Part shown: one piece after another, positions 19,601-28,445 of the stretch
Position numbering within the stretch: the stretch's first letter is position 1
Layout of the letters: each line of letters opens with the position of its first letter
Origin: Methanomicrobiales archaeon
GTDB taxonomy: Archaea > Halobacteriota > Methanomicrobia > Methanomicrobiales > Methanospirillaceae
Reading direction: 5' to 3'
NCBI GenBank assembly: GCA_012729535.1
Contig: JAAYCY010000083.1
Coordinates: 1 to 64,000, forward strand
DNA length: 64,000 nucleotides
Made by a program: the position numbers and the translations under genes
Notes under the pieces: generated by a model
The model's database searches: none
What the model was told of the DNA's origin: nothing
What the model saw: the letters and a program-made list of their open reading frames with translations, nothing else

Positions 19601-21283
19601 TCCGGTAACATAGGCACTAAATGCAGAATCCACCGCAACTGCCTGACCATAATCATAGCCGGTCTCCCCACCAAGGTACGTTGCATACACCGGAGGGACT
19701 CCAGCCTGGAAATTCATTTTAAAGAGAAAGGCATCCTGACCTCCCTTTAAATTTTCCTGATAAGGTTCAACTCCAGGTGGAAGAAGATTTGAGGAACTCG
19801 TGGTTCCGACAACATATGCCATCCCCTGCCCATCGACTGCAATACCATTACCAACATCCTGTCCTGAACCGGATATATAGGTTGAATATTCCAGTGTCTG
19901 CCCACTTGGACTGATTTTAACTGCAAACGCATCACCCATAACGGCATTGGGATTGGGTGAAGTCTGGTATGCATAATCAGTAACAGGGAATATTTTTTCT
20001 AATGCTTTATAGGGGCTGTTTCCAACGGTCTGACCAGTCAGGTACACGGCATTAAGACTGTCAAGGGCAATATCATTTGCCTGATCTGCAAAGTTGCCAC
20101 CCAGTAAATCGGACCAGTAAATGCCGGTCCCGTCTTTCATCAGTTTTGTAACAAAAGCATCATTGGATCCATGGAGAAAACCGCCATAGGAAAAGGGATA
20201 CTTGACCGGAAAGTCTTCTGAAAAGGTATCACCACAAATATAGATATTTCCGATAGAATCAACAGCGATGCCGCGGCCAAAATCGGCTTTTTCTCCACCA
20301 AGGTACGTCGAGAACCTGATTGTTGCATTCCCAGTACTGCCAACACCTATCTTTGTAACAAAAACATCCCGGCTGTTATGACAGTATGTTCCATTAAATT
20401 TCGGAGAAATTGTGTTATCCTTTATTGGATTGATGAGCGGGAAATCACATGAAGATGTATATCCAGTAACATATACATCTCCAAAAGGATCCAGGGCAAT
20501 ATCCATACCGTAATCTTCCAGACTTCCACCAAGGAGCGTTGAATATTCAAGCGAGGGATCAATCACCAGAGGGTATGCAGGATCATATTCACCAATGATA
20601 TATCCTATTTCCCCGTTTTCATACAGGAAATAAGAAGAATCAATCTCAACCGTTGCTCCATCAATCTCCTGGTAGGTATATGGAGCCAGTTCGGTTAGAT
20701 CACCAAAGGATGTTGATACCTGAAGTGAACCGTCTTCTGCAACCAAAAGGCCTTCTGACCCACCATATAAAAGCCTGATTGCACCTGGATCGGCACCTTC
20801 ATGCACGAAAAATTCCCGTTTGAGGATTCCATCCTTTCCTGCATACATAAGATCAATGCCTGGTAGGATGTTTACATATCTGATACCTCCATACCATGGC
20901 ACATGTGTCTGCCATTCTGATTCATTGCTGCCAAAAAGGAAATTGGCATAACCAGGAAGCTGATCAAATGCTTCAACAGTTACATCATCCAGGGCTCCTG
21001 CAACCGTTACGACAACCGGTGAAGAGATGCTGGTATTGCACTCCTCACAATTATCAGATGGTCCACTTACAAGAAGAGAATCTTTTGTGAAATCAAAGGA
21101 AAATTCAGGTGCTTTTACCTGATAAAGAATCTCCTCATGAGCCTGTCCGGCATTTTCAATAAACTGTACCTGGGTAGCAGAAATATCAGGAGCAATCGAT
21201 TCCTGATTTTCTGCCATTCCCGGGCATATGCAGATTACACATAAGAGCGCAGCAAACACTGCACAAATAATGTTCCGGTTCAT
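16673..21283 (-). CDS. Giant secreted SBBP beta-propeller / multi-PKD / cohesin-like / dockerin-like protein
   Basis: Numbering here counts from an upstream ATG at 21334. I prefer ATG 21283 because it puts the signal peptide (MNRNIICAVFAALLCVICIC) at the N terminus, giving about 1,536 residues. Modules: a DUF7948-like domain (about 55-260, FIENAGQ); seven or eight SBBP repeats (about 262-775) with the repeating YSTYLGG and DxxGxxYVTG pattern; five or six PKD domains (about 778-1335); a cohesin-like domain (about 1342-1480); and a C-terminal dockerin-like pair of EF-hand-like loops (DFDGNGNVNTADV and a second after NDVINFKDI). It is probably exported and assembled on the cell surface. No transmembrane anchor is seen. 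Binding targets are unknown. Confidence 0.85.
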   Translation of the reverse strand: MNRNIICAVFAALLCVICICPGMAENQESIAPDISATQVQFIENAGQAHEEILYQVKAPEFSFDFTKDSLLVSGPSDNCEECNTSISSPVVVTVAGALDDVTVEAFDQLPGYANFLFGSNESEWQTHVPWYGGIRYVNILPGIDLMYAGKDGILKREFFVHEGADPGAIRLLYGGSEGLLVAEDGSLQVSTSFGDLTELAPYTYQEIDGATVEIDSSYFLYENGEIGYIIGEYDPAYPLVIDPSLEYSTLLGGSLEDYGMDIALDPFGDVYVTGYTSSCDFPLINPIKDNTISPKFNGTYCHNSRDVFVTKIGVGSTGNATIRFSTYLGGEKADFGRGIAVDSIGNIYICGDTFSEDFPVKYPFSYGGFLHGSNDAFVTKLMKDGTGIYWSDLLGGNFADQANDIALDSLNAVYLTGQTVGNSPYKALEKIFPVTDYAYQTSPNPNAVMGDAFAVKISPSGQTLEYSTYISGSGQDVGNGIAVDGQGMAYVVGTTSSSNLLPPGVEPYQENLKGGQDAFLFKMNFQAGVPPVYATYLGGETGYDYGQAVAVDSAFSAYVTGATASKYFPVTNQAMQTVKGWPYDTFEKDAFVTKFNTEGDSLIYSTYLGGTKDDWGYDIKVDSKFRAHVTGYSRSTQIPRSGGMIGTIKQASGGQDGFLTMIKSDGRSAESSTFFGGFRDDVSHAVAITPDGNTSYVTGYTSSPTMQNLICGIDCESEAFPTYKWINQDTYWGWNYNGGNFTGNYQGSFDAFVLKFGQQTLNPSFTASPTCGAADPGPNLTVTFTDTSTGIGNILNKIWNFGDGTLNTTGSVPMVVSHNYTDPGTYQATLVLQTYTGALVSDPKTITFCRDDISANFTVADYNNTADPIPVPFGTDITFKGYALNYTADSYSWQWGDGMPNGTGQTAHHVFDRQGIFTVNMTAPTGTCCDTETNVKGSKNIRVFKKPEARFVNHTSTPRDGCAPLEVRFTDTSLGGTTYGQPTAWQWNFGDNTNNATVQNPTHTYVNPGTYTVTLTASNIAGSSTYSRKNYVKVGGVVDPGFIASPLAGDAPLRVQFTDKSEGAPTSWRWDFGDGSAFNYTQNPYHIYTKAGVYSVNLEVDNECTDPAVSENFSDYITVNANMTPKILFGNNSPVYNTLPVYGPPVLNVTFLGDTFDGTLIDGAIWKFGDEQTQIQNRSSGWPANNNWFNTSHLYPTIGNYTPVLEVYNETYDRSGLSGNLYKDYVGVYPPLIVNFTVDPPAGIVGQSITFTDHSEGLPVNWTWNFRDGKRTTGVPSTSHIFTTSAKYEVILAITNKYGATSLGTKEVVIDEADTDGVVSFIPQNITLVTGDSNYRVINVQLNKADFGLSSYKMKIDLDSSTDIQFRDYAVRPTWLDGEYFTHTVSPTKDSITISGMKSSGMLPPGSKNISLGNISLTGISAGDAVMSLNLTKSSALNGVTPLSLTGIPAQVHAYDVSPLPGQTNRPTDIRPTGIHDGLIDDFDGNGNVNTADVTLFFNEYSTTGYFDSAPVPPFDYHHNDVINFKDIQRFFDMFW

Positions 21284-21597
21284 CACATCCAAACCCCCAG
21301 TCTTAGTATTGACCCCATGGTAAAACTCCCGCATCTTTTTTTGATTCTGATTTTTAGAGGGGATAACCCTTTAAATAAATACAGGCTCTGATGCAGGGTC
21401 AGTTCTCCAGAAAGACACCTGTTTTATGCCATGTACAATATGACAAGGATGTTTTTTATAGACGTATAATATTTTCTAAAAAATATTAGAAAATCAATTC
21501 GCTATCCGGAAATTAATGCGTCGAAGATGATGATGACCAAAACAAAAAGAGGTTAGATTTTGAAATGTTCAGTCAAATAAAACAAATAAAATAAAAT
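21284..21597. other. Intergenic region between lysS and the giant surface gene
   Basis: This 314-base AT-rich gap has no convincing gene. It holds a TATA-like TTTATTTAAAGG on the minus strand (about 21369-21380), well placed for the giant gene whichever start is used. A perfect inverted repeat lies at 21471-21494. The remainder is A-rich sequence after the lysS stop. Confidence 0.6.
21471..21494 (-). terminator. Inverted repeat downstream of lysS
   Basis: ATTTTCTAA and TTAGAAAAT form a perfect 9-bp stem with a 6-nt loop, about 100 bases after the lysS stop. It may be the lysS terminator or an operator for the surface-gene promoter about 90 bases further along. Confidence 0.45.
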
Positions 21598-23130
21598 TTA
21601 TACGTTCCCATCATCTAAAGGAAGTGGTTCTTTATCATTTTCCTGTACTACCTGTTCACGCCTCATCGATGGAAAGAGGATTACTTCCTTAATCGAACTA
21701 TTTCCAGTGACCAGCATGACAAGTCTGTCAATCCCGATTCCAACGCCTCCGGTTGGAGGCATGCCATACCCAAGAGCATTGACAAAATCATAATCATGCA
21801 TCTGTGCTTCTTCATCACCAAGGCGCCGCTTCTCCTCCTGTGCTTCAAACCGCTGTACCTGGTCAAGAGGATCATTCAGCTCTGAAAACCCGTTGGCAAG
21901 CTCCATTCCGGCGATAAATAATTCAAACCGCTCGACAAATCCCTCTTTCTCCCGGTGTGACTTGGCAAGCGGGGAATTTTCCACGGGAAAATCGGTGATG
22001 AACGTTGGTTGAATTAATTTATCTTCAACAAGCGTTTCAAAGAAGAGAACCAGCATCTCCCGTTGCGAACGGGCATCTAACACCCCTTCAACACCAAGTT
22101 TTTCTCCGATAATTCTCAGTGCATCAACATCATGGGCAAAAACATCAACCCCGCCTATGGTCCTGACAGCATTTTCCATGGTCATAACCTGCCAGGGAGT
22201 TTTGTATGAGATTGTATTGTCTTCAAAACTAACCTCATTACCACCCGTAATGTCAGATATGACTGTACTGACAACAGACTCAGTAAGCCTCATCATGTCA
22301 TGATAATCAGCATATGCCTGGTATATCTCAACCATGGAAAACTCAGGGTTGTGACTGGTATCAATATCCTCATTTCTAAAATTTTTTGCAACCTCAAAGA
22401 CTTTTTCAAATCCACCAACGATGAGCCTTTTAAGGTAGAGCTCGGGAGCTATCCGGAGATAGAGTTTCTGGCCGAGGAAATTATGGAATGTAGTAAAAGG
22501 CCTTGCATTAGCGCCGCCGTACAGGGGTTGCAGGGTGGGTGTCTCAAATTCAAGAAATCCATCATTTGTAAGATAATTCCGAAGGAGAGAGATAATCCTG
22601 CTCCTGGTCCTGAAAGTCTCTCTGCTGTCTTCATTAACAATAAGATCAAGGTATCGTTGCCGGTATCGTTTCTCAAGGTTTGTAAGACCATGAAATTTCT
22701 CAGGGAGAGAACACAGTGTTTTGGTAAGCAGTGTCATATCATCAACAAAAATAGAAATTTCCCCTACTTTTGTTTTGAAAACTCTTCCCTTCACACCGAT
22801 AATATCCCCGCGTTCAATACAATTTTTAAAATTTTGAAATTTTCCTTCAGGCAGGGCATCCTTTCGGATATATAACTGGATCCTACCTGTTTCATCCCTT
22901 AAATCGGCAAAAAAGGTCTTTCCGTGATCACGTACTCCATACAACCTGCCTGCTGTACTGATTATTTCCGCAGAAGGATCATGGCCTATTTCACTAAATT
23001 CTTCTCTTACTGTATCTATCGTATGGGAACGCCTGAACTCATGAGGATATAGTTCTACTCCTTCCTCAAGAAGCTGCTGGCGTTTTGCGAGTCTTTGTTC
23101 ATCAAACTGAATAGATGGATTATCCTGCAT
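21598..23130 (-). CDS. lysS: Lysyl-tRNA synthetase, class II
   Basis: This 510-residue class II synthetase has an N-terminal OB-fold anticodon-binding domain (about 55-155, with GRLYGVRDHGKTFFADLRD) and a catalytic core with motif 1 around RSRIISLLRNYL, motif 2 around FRNEDIDTSHNPEF and motif 3 near GIGIDRLVML. It charges tRNA-Lys. Many archaea use the unrelated class I LysRS, so a class II enzyme here suggests bacterial-type ancestry or ancient transfer in this lineage. It is flanked by surface-protein genes on the same strand but separated by about 140 bases on one side and 314 on the other, so it is probably a single-gene unit. Confidence 0.95.
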   Translation of the reverse strand: MQDNPSIQFDEQRLAKRQQLLEEGVELYPHEFRRSHTIDTVREEFSEIGHDPSAEIISTAGRLYGVRDHGKTFFADLRDETGRIQLYIRKDALPEGKFQNFKNCIERGDIIGVKGRVFKTKVGEISIFVDDMTLLTKTLCSLPEKFHGLTNLEKRYRQRYLDLIVNEDSRETFRTRSRIISLLRNYLTNDGFLEFETPTLQPLYGGANARPFTTFHNFLGQKLYLRIAPELYLKRLIVGGFEKVFEVAKNFRNEDIDTSHNPEFSMVEIYQAYADYHDMMRLTESVVSTVISDITGGNEVSFEDNTISYKTPWQVMTMENAVRTIGGVDVFAHDVDALRIIGEKLGVEGVLDARSQREMLVLFFETLVEDKLIQPTFITDFPVENSPLAKSHREKEGFVERFELFIAGMELANGFSELNDPLDQVQRFEAQEEKRRLGDEEAQMHDYDFVNALGYGMPPTGGVGIGIDRLVMLVTGNSSIKEVILFPSMRREQVVQENDKEPLPLDDGNV

Positions 23131-23271
23131 ACTGATCTCCCGGAAATATGGCAGAATACCCGTATTGAAAATAAATAATCGTATTCATCAGGTACCCGGC
23201 CGGTAAGCTTTAAGCTCTCTACATATTACTCTGCACGGTATATATCTGCACGGAAAGAAGGGAACTTATTA

Positions 23272-24591
23272 TTATCTCCTTCTCACGTGGCTGTAGAGGA
23301 TAACCGATGCAATGAGAGTCAGGATAAGGACCGGCACTGCTGGAAGTGATGATTTTCCAGTAGTCTGAACAACTGAGACCATGCCGGTATTTACCTGGAG
23401 AACCTGCCCGGGGATCAGTTCTACATCAGAGGAATAATCCTGGTAGCCTTCCAGAACCAGGCGATATGTATGTTTTCCAGAGCATACAGAGTCGATCGTG
23501 GCAGGAGTAACCCCAACAAATTTACTATCAATATAGATATCAGCTCCTGCGGGTTCTGTGTTCAAAATCAGTTTCCCACAATCCTGGGGCATCGGGCTTG
23601 GATTTAACCGTACAGATACAGGAATAATTTCCCCCGGGTGAACATCAATCGTTGTCGTGTTATCCTCATAGTTCCTGATACTCATGTAAACAGTATGAGT
23701 TCCGGGTTTTATTCCGGTTAATTCAAGAGGACGACCGGTTTCAGTAGTCCCCCTGAACTGACCATCAATAAATACTGATGCACCCGGTGGATCCGATATG
23801 ATGATTAAGGCTCCATCTGAACTTTTGGAGAGAGGGACCAGGTTTTTTTCAATGAATGTAACCTGCTTAATGCTGACGAGAACCCATTCTTCATAATCTT
23901 CATACCCTGCCTTGGTAATCAACACCCGGTGCTTTCCTGGAGGTATATTACCAATCGCAGTATTAGTAGTCCCTGAATACACCCCGTCAATGTATACTGA
24001 TGCTCCTCCTGGAATCGTACTGACCTGCAAAGATCCTGCTCCAGAACGAACTGTCATCTGGGCATGCAGTTTTGTTACCTGACCTGGAGGAACTTCAAGA
24101 TTGACAACATATGGTTCAAAACCTGAAAGAAAAAGTGAGATAAGATGGGTACCAGCGGTAATGTCCCGATAGGTCCATGGTGTCATCTGACCCATTCCAT
24201 TATCAATGGTCACTAACGCACCTGATGGTGATGAACTGACTTCTAATGTCCCAAATGGCGACTGAGGAACCAATACAGCTTTAATTGGTACAACCTGACC
24301 TGCCATGGGAGTTCCGGCAATGCTCTGTTGCCAGGTCTCATAATCCTGCATCATAACTTTAATAGTGGTCCCACCAGTCTGGTTTCGTGAGGGAATTAAA
24401 ACGGGTGTCTCACCTACATACTGGGAACCGATAAACACATCTGCCCCCTCCGGTACTGAAGTTACCTCAAAGTATCCTGCCTTTTCTTCTGATGCGGTAA
24501 CTGGAACTGAAATGACGAAAAAAAATGCAAGAAGCGTGACTAAAAGAACTTTTACACCGGGGAATACCTGAATCTGTATGTAAAGCCGCAT
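23272..24591 (-). CDS. Membrane-anchored protein with five PEGA domains
   Basis: About 439 residues are encoded from ATG 24591. An upstream ATG at 24738 would add 49 residues that lack a signal-like character and would overlap the divergent subtilase. A signal peptide ends near TASEE, followed by five PEGA domains (about 39-110, 113-180, 184-250, 258-327, 337-402). Each carries the SxPxGAxVxIDG pattern and a G-K/T-H turn. A C-terminal transmembrane helix (about 416-436) ends in HVRRR. The protein therefore probably sits in the membrane with the PEGA chain outside. PEGA domains are surface-associated beta modules without known catalytic activity. The divergent subtilase gene shares its 145-base upstream region. 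Confidence 0.83.
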   Translation of the reverse strand: MRLYIQIQVFPGVKVLLVTLLAFFFVISVPVTASEEKAGYFEVTSVPEGADVFIGSQYVGETPVLIPSRNQTGGTTIKVMMQDYETWQQSIAGTPMAGQVVPIKAVLVPQSPFGTLEVSSSPSGALVTIDNGMGQMTPWTYRDITAGTHLISLFLSGFEPYVVNLEVPPGQVTKLHAQMTVRSGAGSLQVSTIPGGASVYIDGVYSGTTNTAIGNIPPGKHRVLITKAGYEDYEEWVLVSIKQVTFIEKNLVPLSKSSDGALIIISDPPGASVFIDGQFRGTTETGRPLELTGIKPGTHTVYMSIRNYEDNTTTIDVHPGEIIPVSVRLNPSPMPQDCGKLILNTEPAGADIYIDSKFVGVTPATIDSVCSGKHTYRLVLEGYQDYSSDVELIPGQVLQVNTGMVSVVQTTGKSSLPAVPVLILTLIASVILYSHVRRR

Positions 24592-24673
24592 ATGATTACC
24601 GATAACTTTAGATGAGATGGTTATTATGCCTTCCAGTACATCTGTCTGACGCCAGGATATAGATGGATAGGAA

Positions 24674-24684
24674 CCTTTTATACC
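24674..24684 (+). promoter_or_regulatory. TATA box for the divergent subtilase
   Basis: CCTTTTATACC matches an archaeal TATA box. Transcription about 26 bases from its centre would start near 24706, leaving a leader of about 30 bases before ATG 24737. No equally good TATA box was found for the opposite-strand PEGA gene. Confidence 0.5.
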
Positions 24685-24736
24685 ATGGAGTCCCAGATGG
24701 AAGCTCATAGGATTCATTCTGGTGGGTGTTAATAGC

Positions 24737-26170
24737 ATGGGGCTTTTTTATGCAGCGTTCAGGATTAGCGTAAGATGTGCGTTTATCCTGGTCCTCATCT
24801 CCAGTTTATGCCAGGCTATTTCCATAACAGATGAACCTGGTTTACACCTTCATGAAGAAAAAACAATAGAAACCGGTGTTGATAATCTTCAGACCATCCA
24901 GACAGAAGGTGACCTCCTGGTAAGAAGTAATGGTATCAGGGAGGTATTTGGTGCTTCAGGAAATGGCGTGAAAATAGGAGTAATCGGAAATGGTGTGGAG
25001 TCTTTGGCCCAGTCCCAAAAATCTGGAGAACTTGGAAAGATTACCGTATTAGAAACCGGCTCTGGTGATGAAGGTACAGCCATGCTAGAAATTATTCATG
25101 ATATTGCACCGGATGCCGAGCTTTTTTTCAACGCTTATGGAGGAAACTCCTCTGAATTCAAAAAAGCGGTGACAGACCTGGCCGAATCAGGATGTCAGGT
25201 TATTTGCGACGACCTGTATTTTTTCCGCCAGCCGTTTCTGGAAGATGGCGATGTTGCGGATCATATAAGAGATGTCCTGACACGATATCCGAACCTTATT
25301 TATATTACCGTTTCTGGAAATTTTGCCTCACTCCATTATCAGAAACCATGGAAACCTGGAATTACAGCAGGACCCGGAAAAACAATTCATGATTTTGGGG
25401 ATGGAACATCGGCCATCAGAATTACTCTCCTTCCTGATGATGAAATAGTAATTACCCTTCAATGGGATGACCCTTGGGGGTATCCCACTCATGATTATGA
25501 CCTGTTTTTGACCGATCCCCGGAAGGGGGAGGTTCTGGCAACAAGCATGTACATCCAGGAAGAAAGTAAGGAGCCTTTTGAACACCTGGTATATCACTGG
25601 CAGGGAAGTGAGCCCACAACAGTCTCCCTGTCAATAATTCGTAATGGAGAAAACCTGACACCAAACATTCTTGAAATGTTTATCAGGAATATCGATGCGC
25701 GCCAGGTTGAGTCTGATATCGTTAAGGATCCCAGGGATTCAATTTTCGGACATGCTGCACTTGAGGAAGTAATCACCGTGGGATCTGTGGGAATAACAAC
25801 TCCATACGAAATCTCTCCTGATTCTTCCCGTGGACCAGTAACCATTCAGGTACCATACCAGGCAAGAAGATGGAAACCTGATATCTGTGCTCCGACTAAT
25901 GTCCAGGTGAGTGGAGCAGGAAGTTTTCCGGTCCCGTTCCCAGGCACCAGTGCAGCTGCTCCACATGTTGCAGGAGTTGTTGCCCAGCTACTTTCTGCTT
26001 TTCCAGGAATAACAAGGGCTGATCTAACAGATGCAATATATTCCAGTACATTTGACCTTGGGTATCCGGGATGGGATTTTACATACGGGTACGGGCTAAT
26101 CGATGCAGTAAAAACATTCCAAACCCTGTATGAAACCAGAAATGAACCATATCACAGTAATTTGTCATAA
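24737..26170 (+). CDS. Secreted subtilase-fold protein with non-canonical catalytic residues
   Basis: About 477 residues are encoded from ATG 24737, preferred to GTG 24722 because GGTG precedes it. After a signal peptide, the S8 fold is clear: the strand KIGVIGNGVE, the block DEGTAMLEIIHDIAPDAEL, the oxyanion region TVSGN (Asn195) and the serine motif PGTSAAAPHVAG (Ser405). The aspartate of the canonical ID-S/T-G motif is Gly84 here, and the histidine of HGTH is replaced by Glu112, preceded by Asp111. An extra beta-rich domain (about 200-340) sits between the Asn and Ser regions. Ser-only conservation suggests either a changed triad, as in sedolisins, or a pseudoprotease. It diverges from the PEGA membrane protein. 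Confidence 0.82.
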   Translation: MGLFYAAFRISVRCAFILVLISSLCQAISITDEPGLHLHEEKTIETGVDNLQTIQTEGDLLVRSNGIREVFGASGNGVKIGVIGNGVESLAQSQKSGELGKITVLETGSGDEGTAMLEIIHDIAPDAELFFNAYGGNSSEFKKAVTDLAESGCQVICDDLYFFRQPFLEDGDVADHIRDVLTRYPNLIYITVSGNFASLHYQKPWKPGITAGPGKTIHDFGDGTSAIRITLLPDDEIVITLQWDDPWGYPTHDYDLFLTDPRKGEVLATSMYIQEESKEPFEHLVYHWQGSEPTTVSLSIIRNGENLTPNILEMFIRNIDARQVESDIVKDPRDSIFGHAALEEVITVGSVGITTPYEISPDSSRGPVTIQVPYQARRWKPDICAPTNVQVSGAGSFPVPFPGTSAAAPHVAGVVAQLLSAFPGITRADLTDAIYSSTFDLGYPGWDFTYGYGLIDAVKTFQTLYETRNEPYHSNLS

Positions 26171-26173
26171 ATA

Positions 26174-28228
26174 CTACGAAATATCAAGGCTTCTGATTAT
26201 TTCTTGAAGATACGGAATCTGGAGAGTATCAGCAATCCACTGTTCCATGAGCAAGGATTCAGGGAGTATCTCTGAAATTGTATCGGACTTTGCAGGTGAA
26301 TATTGAACAAAACCTGCCAGATCTTTCCAATCACAACTTCCAATCCGGACAATACCCTGGATAAACAGGGATTTCTCAATGATCCCGGAAAAAGTAATTT
26401 TATAGATGTCTGATCCCAGATACCGGCATTGATAATTCTTCTCAAAAAAAGTTCCAATGAATTTATTCCAGTTCTTCCCGAGAAAAGTATATAGAACTGT
26501 TCTGTTGTCATCCCATCTGATAGCAAGAGAACTATCAGGCAGGTCAGGAGGAAACTGCTCTTTGAATTTTTTAACATCGTGTATGAGAGAATCAGATAAT
26601 TCAAACGGAAGGGGAACGCCTGCAACTATGCTTCTCAAACCTGAAAGAACAAGCAGACTTACCTCAGCCTGACCTCCGACCCAGTTAGGTGGAGCGGCAC
26701 AAATCCCGGAAGGTGAGACCACTATGGAATCACCTTCTATTTGTCCCGTTTTCTGCCAGACATTTCCCCCAAGAGCAAAACTGGACACATCAGATGATGA
26801 GTAAGGAATAGAGCCAATTTGAATTCCATCAGATGAGATCACCTTCGAAGATGGTTGATCCCCAATCAATGAAAATAAAAAACCAGGTTTTTTACGGATT
26901 TTTTCCATCGTTTCTCCGGGAATTATAAGATCCCCATCCCTCGATATCCATTCATTAACCATGAGATGACGCATAAGGTCCCGGAACGAGTCTTTAGAAA
27001 TATGCTCGTATGGTTTTTCTGCCAGGAGATTATCAAAAACTGTTAATGAAACCCTATACCGGGATATAACCAGCAAAAGGATTTCCCTGGCAAGCAGATC
27101 ATAGGGAAACCGAGGAGAAATAACCGGTTCCACAATCCCCAAAATTGCATTCCGGAGTGCAGATAAGGTATGGCAGGTTTCTTCAGGACTAGCAGAAAGG
27201 AAATACATCAATGGATCTTTCCCACGTCTTCCGGTCCTTCCAAGACGCTGCAGAAAAGAAGAAACAGATCTTGGGGGACCTTCCTGTACTACCAGATCCA
27301 GGTCTCCGATATCAATTCCAAGTTCAAGTGTACTTGTACATAAAACTGCAAACGGCAATCCAAGATGTGTTTTTTCTTCAGTTATCTGCCTGATTTCAGG
27401 TGATATTGAAGAATGATGAACAAAAACATCCGGAATGAATCTTCTTAAAGCTAATGCCAGAACTTCTGTATCTTTCCGGCTTTTACAAAAAACAAGTGAG
27501 CGTTTTCCTTGAAGTGTATGAGAGAGTACTTTGAAAAAATCTGATTTTTCTTTGGAATAAATGTGGAATTCAAAGTTTTTTAATTGCTTTTCACCGGTTA
27601 CCAGGACTCCGTTATTCCTGCCTTTCATCCACAAAAGGATTTCTTCGGGGTTTCCTATCGTGGCAGATAGTCCTATTCTGGTAATTTCAGTGCAATTTTC
27701 TTTTTCTAGATGGTTTAACGCTGAAAGAATCTGCAATCCTCTCAGCGATCCTGCCAGGGCATGCAGTTCATCGATAATGCAATACCTGATAGAAGATAGA
27801 ATAGAAGAGTCCCTTTTGTACAATAAAACCATTAACGATTCAGGAGTAGTGAGAAGAAATACTGGAGAATCAGGAATTTTTTTTAAGGGGGTGTCCCCAT
27901 GAATGACCAGCAGGTCGTAATGTAATGGATTCAGAATATGGGTAAACCGATCTGCAATATCATTGATCAAAGCCTTTAGCGGTGCGATATACAGGCAAAC
28001 TGGTTTTGAATCACAATCACCCTGTTTAATAATCCGATCCAAAACCGGAATAAATGCCGCCTCGCTTTTTCCCCCCGCAGTAGGTGAAATAATCAGCAGG
28101 TCCGAACCAGTCTGAAATCCCTGGTATGCTTTTACCTGAATATCCCGCAGGTCTTCCCACTTCATCCATGATGCAAGGACATACCTGAGCGAGGGATGAA
28201 GATGGGAATATATTTCTTTTTCAACCAT
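26174..28228 (-). CDS. Lhr-like superfamily II DEAD/DEAH helicase
   Basis: This 684-residue protein has Walker A SPTAGGKSEAA (near residue 48), the DELH box in CIIDELHAL, the SATIG motif, and the domain 2 signatures TSTLELGIDIGDLDLV and QRLGRTGRRG. A winged-helix and C-terminal region of about 300 residues follows, as in Lhr-core proteins, although it is shorter than bacterial Lhr. Lhr enzymes unwind DNA or RNA-DNA hybrids and are linked to repair. The gene is convergent with the subtilase (three bases between stops). Its start is about 220 bases from initiator tRNA-Met and 410 from a methyltransferase-like gene on the opposite strand, so it could be part of an accessory system. Confidence 0.85.
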   Translation of the reverse strand: MVEKEIYSHLHPSLRYVLASWMKWEDLRDIQVKAYQGFQTGSDLLIISPTAGGKSEAAFIPVLDRIIKQGDCDSKPVCLYIAPLKALINDIADRFTHILNPLHYDLLVIHGDTPLKKIPDSPVFLLTTPESLMVLLYKRDSSILSSIRYCIIDELHALAGSLRGLQILSALNHLEKENCTEITRIGLSATIGNPEEILLWMKGRNNGVLVTGEKQLKNFEFHIYSKEKSDFFKVLSHTLQGKRSLVFCKSRKDTEVLALALRRFIPDVFVHHSSISPEIRQITEEKTHLGLPFAVLCTSTLELGIDIGDLDLVVQEGPPRSVSSFLQRLGRTGRRGKDPLMYFLSASPEETCHTLSALRNAILGIVEPVISPRFPYDLLAREILLLVISRYRVSLTVFDNLLAEKPYEHISKDSFRDLMRHLMVNEWISRDGDLIIPGETMEKIRKKPGFLFSLIGDQPSSKVISSDGIQIGSIPYSSSDVSSFALGGNVWQKTGQIEGDSIVVSPSGICAAPPNWVGGQAEVSLLVLSGLRSIVAGVPLPFELSDSLIHDVKKFKEQFPPDLPDSSLAIRWDDNRTVLYTFLGKNWNKFIGTFFEKNYQCRYLGSDIYKITFSGIIEKSLFIQGIVRIGSCDWKDLAGFVQYSPAKSDTISEILPESLLMEQWIADTLQIPYLQEIIRSLDIS

Positions 28229-28404
28229 TTTTCATATTGATGAGTTAGTTCTGAATACGAAATAATATCCACACCTTACCTGAAGAAAAATGATTCTGCG
28301 CTGTTACCTATCTTTCCTCTTTTTACTCTGATCCCTTCATGTTCCTTATCCATTCCGACTGTTATGTATATGAAAGAAATTGGAAATGCCATACCGATAA
28401 CACA

Positions 28405-28416
28405 AATTATATATGC
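28405..28416 (+). promoter_or_regulatory. TATA box for initiator tRNA-Met
   Basis: AATTATATATGC lies about 35 bases upstream of the mature tRNA 5' end, as expected for a short 5' leader. Confidence 0.6.
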
Positions 28417-28445
28417 AAATCGGGCAGACATTTATATCCACTTTT

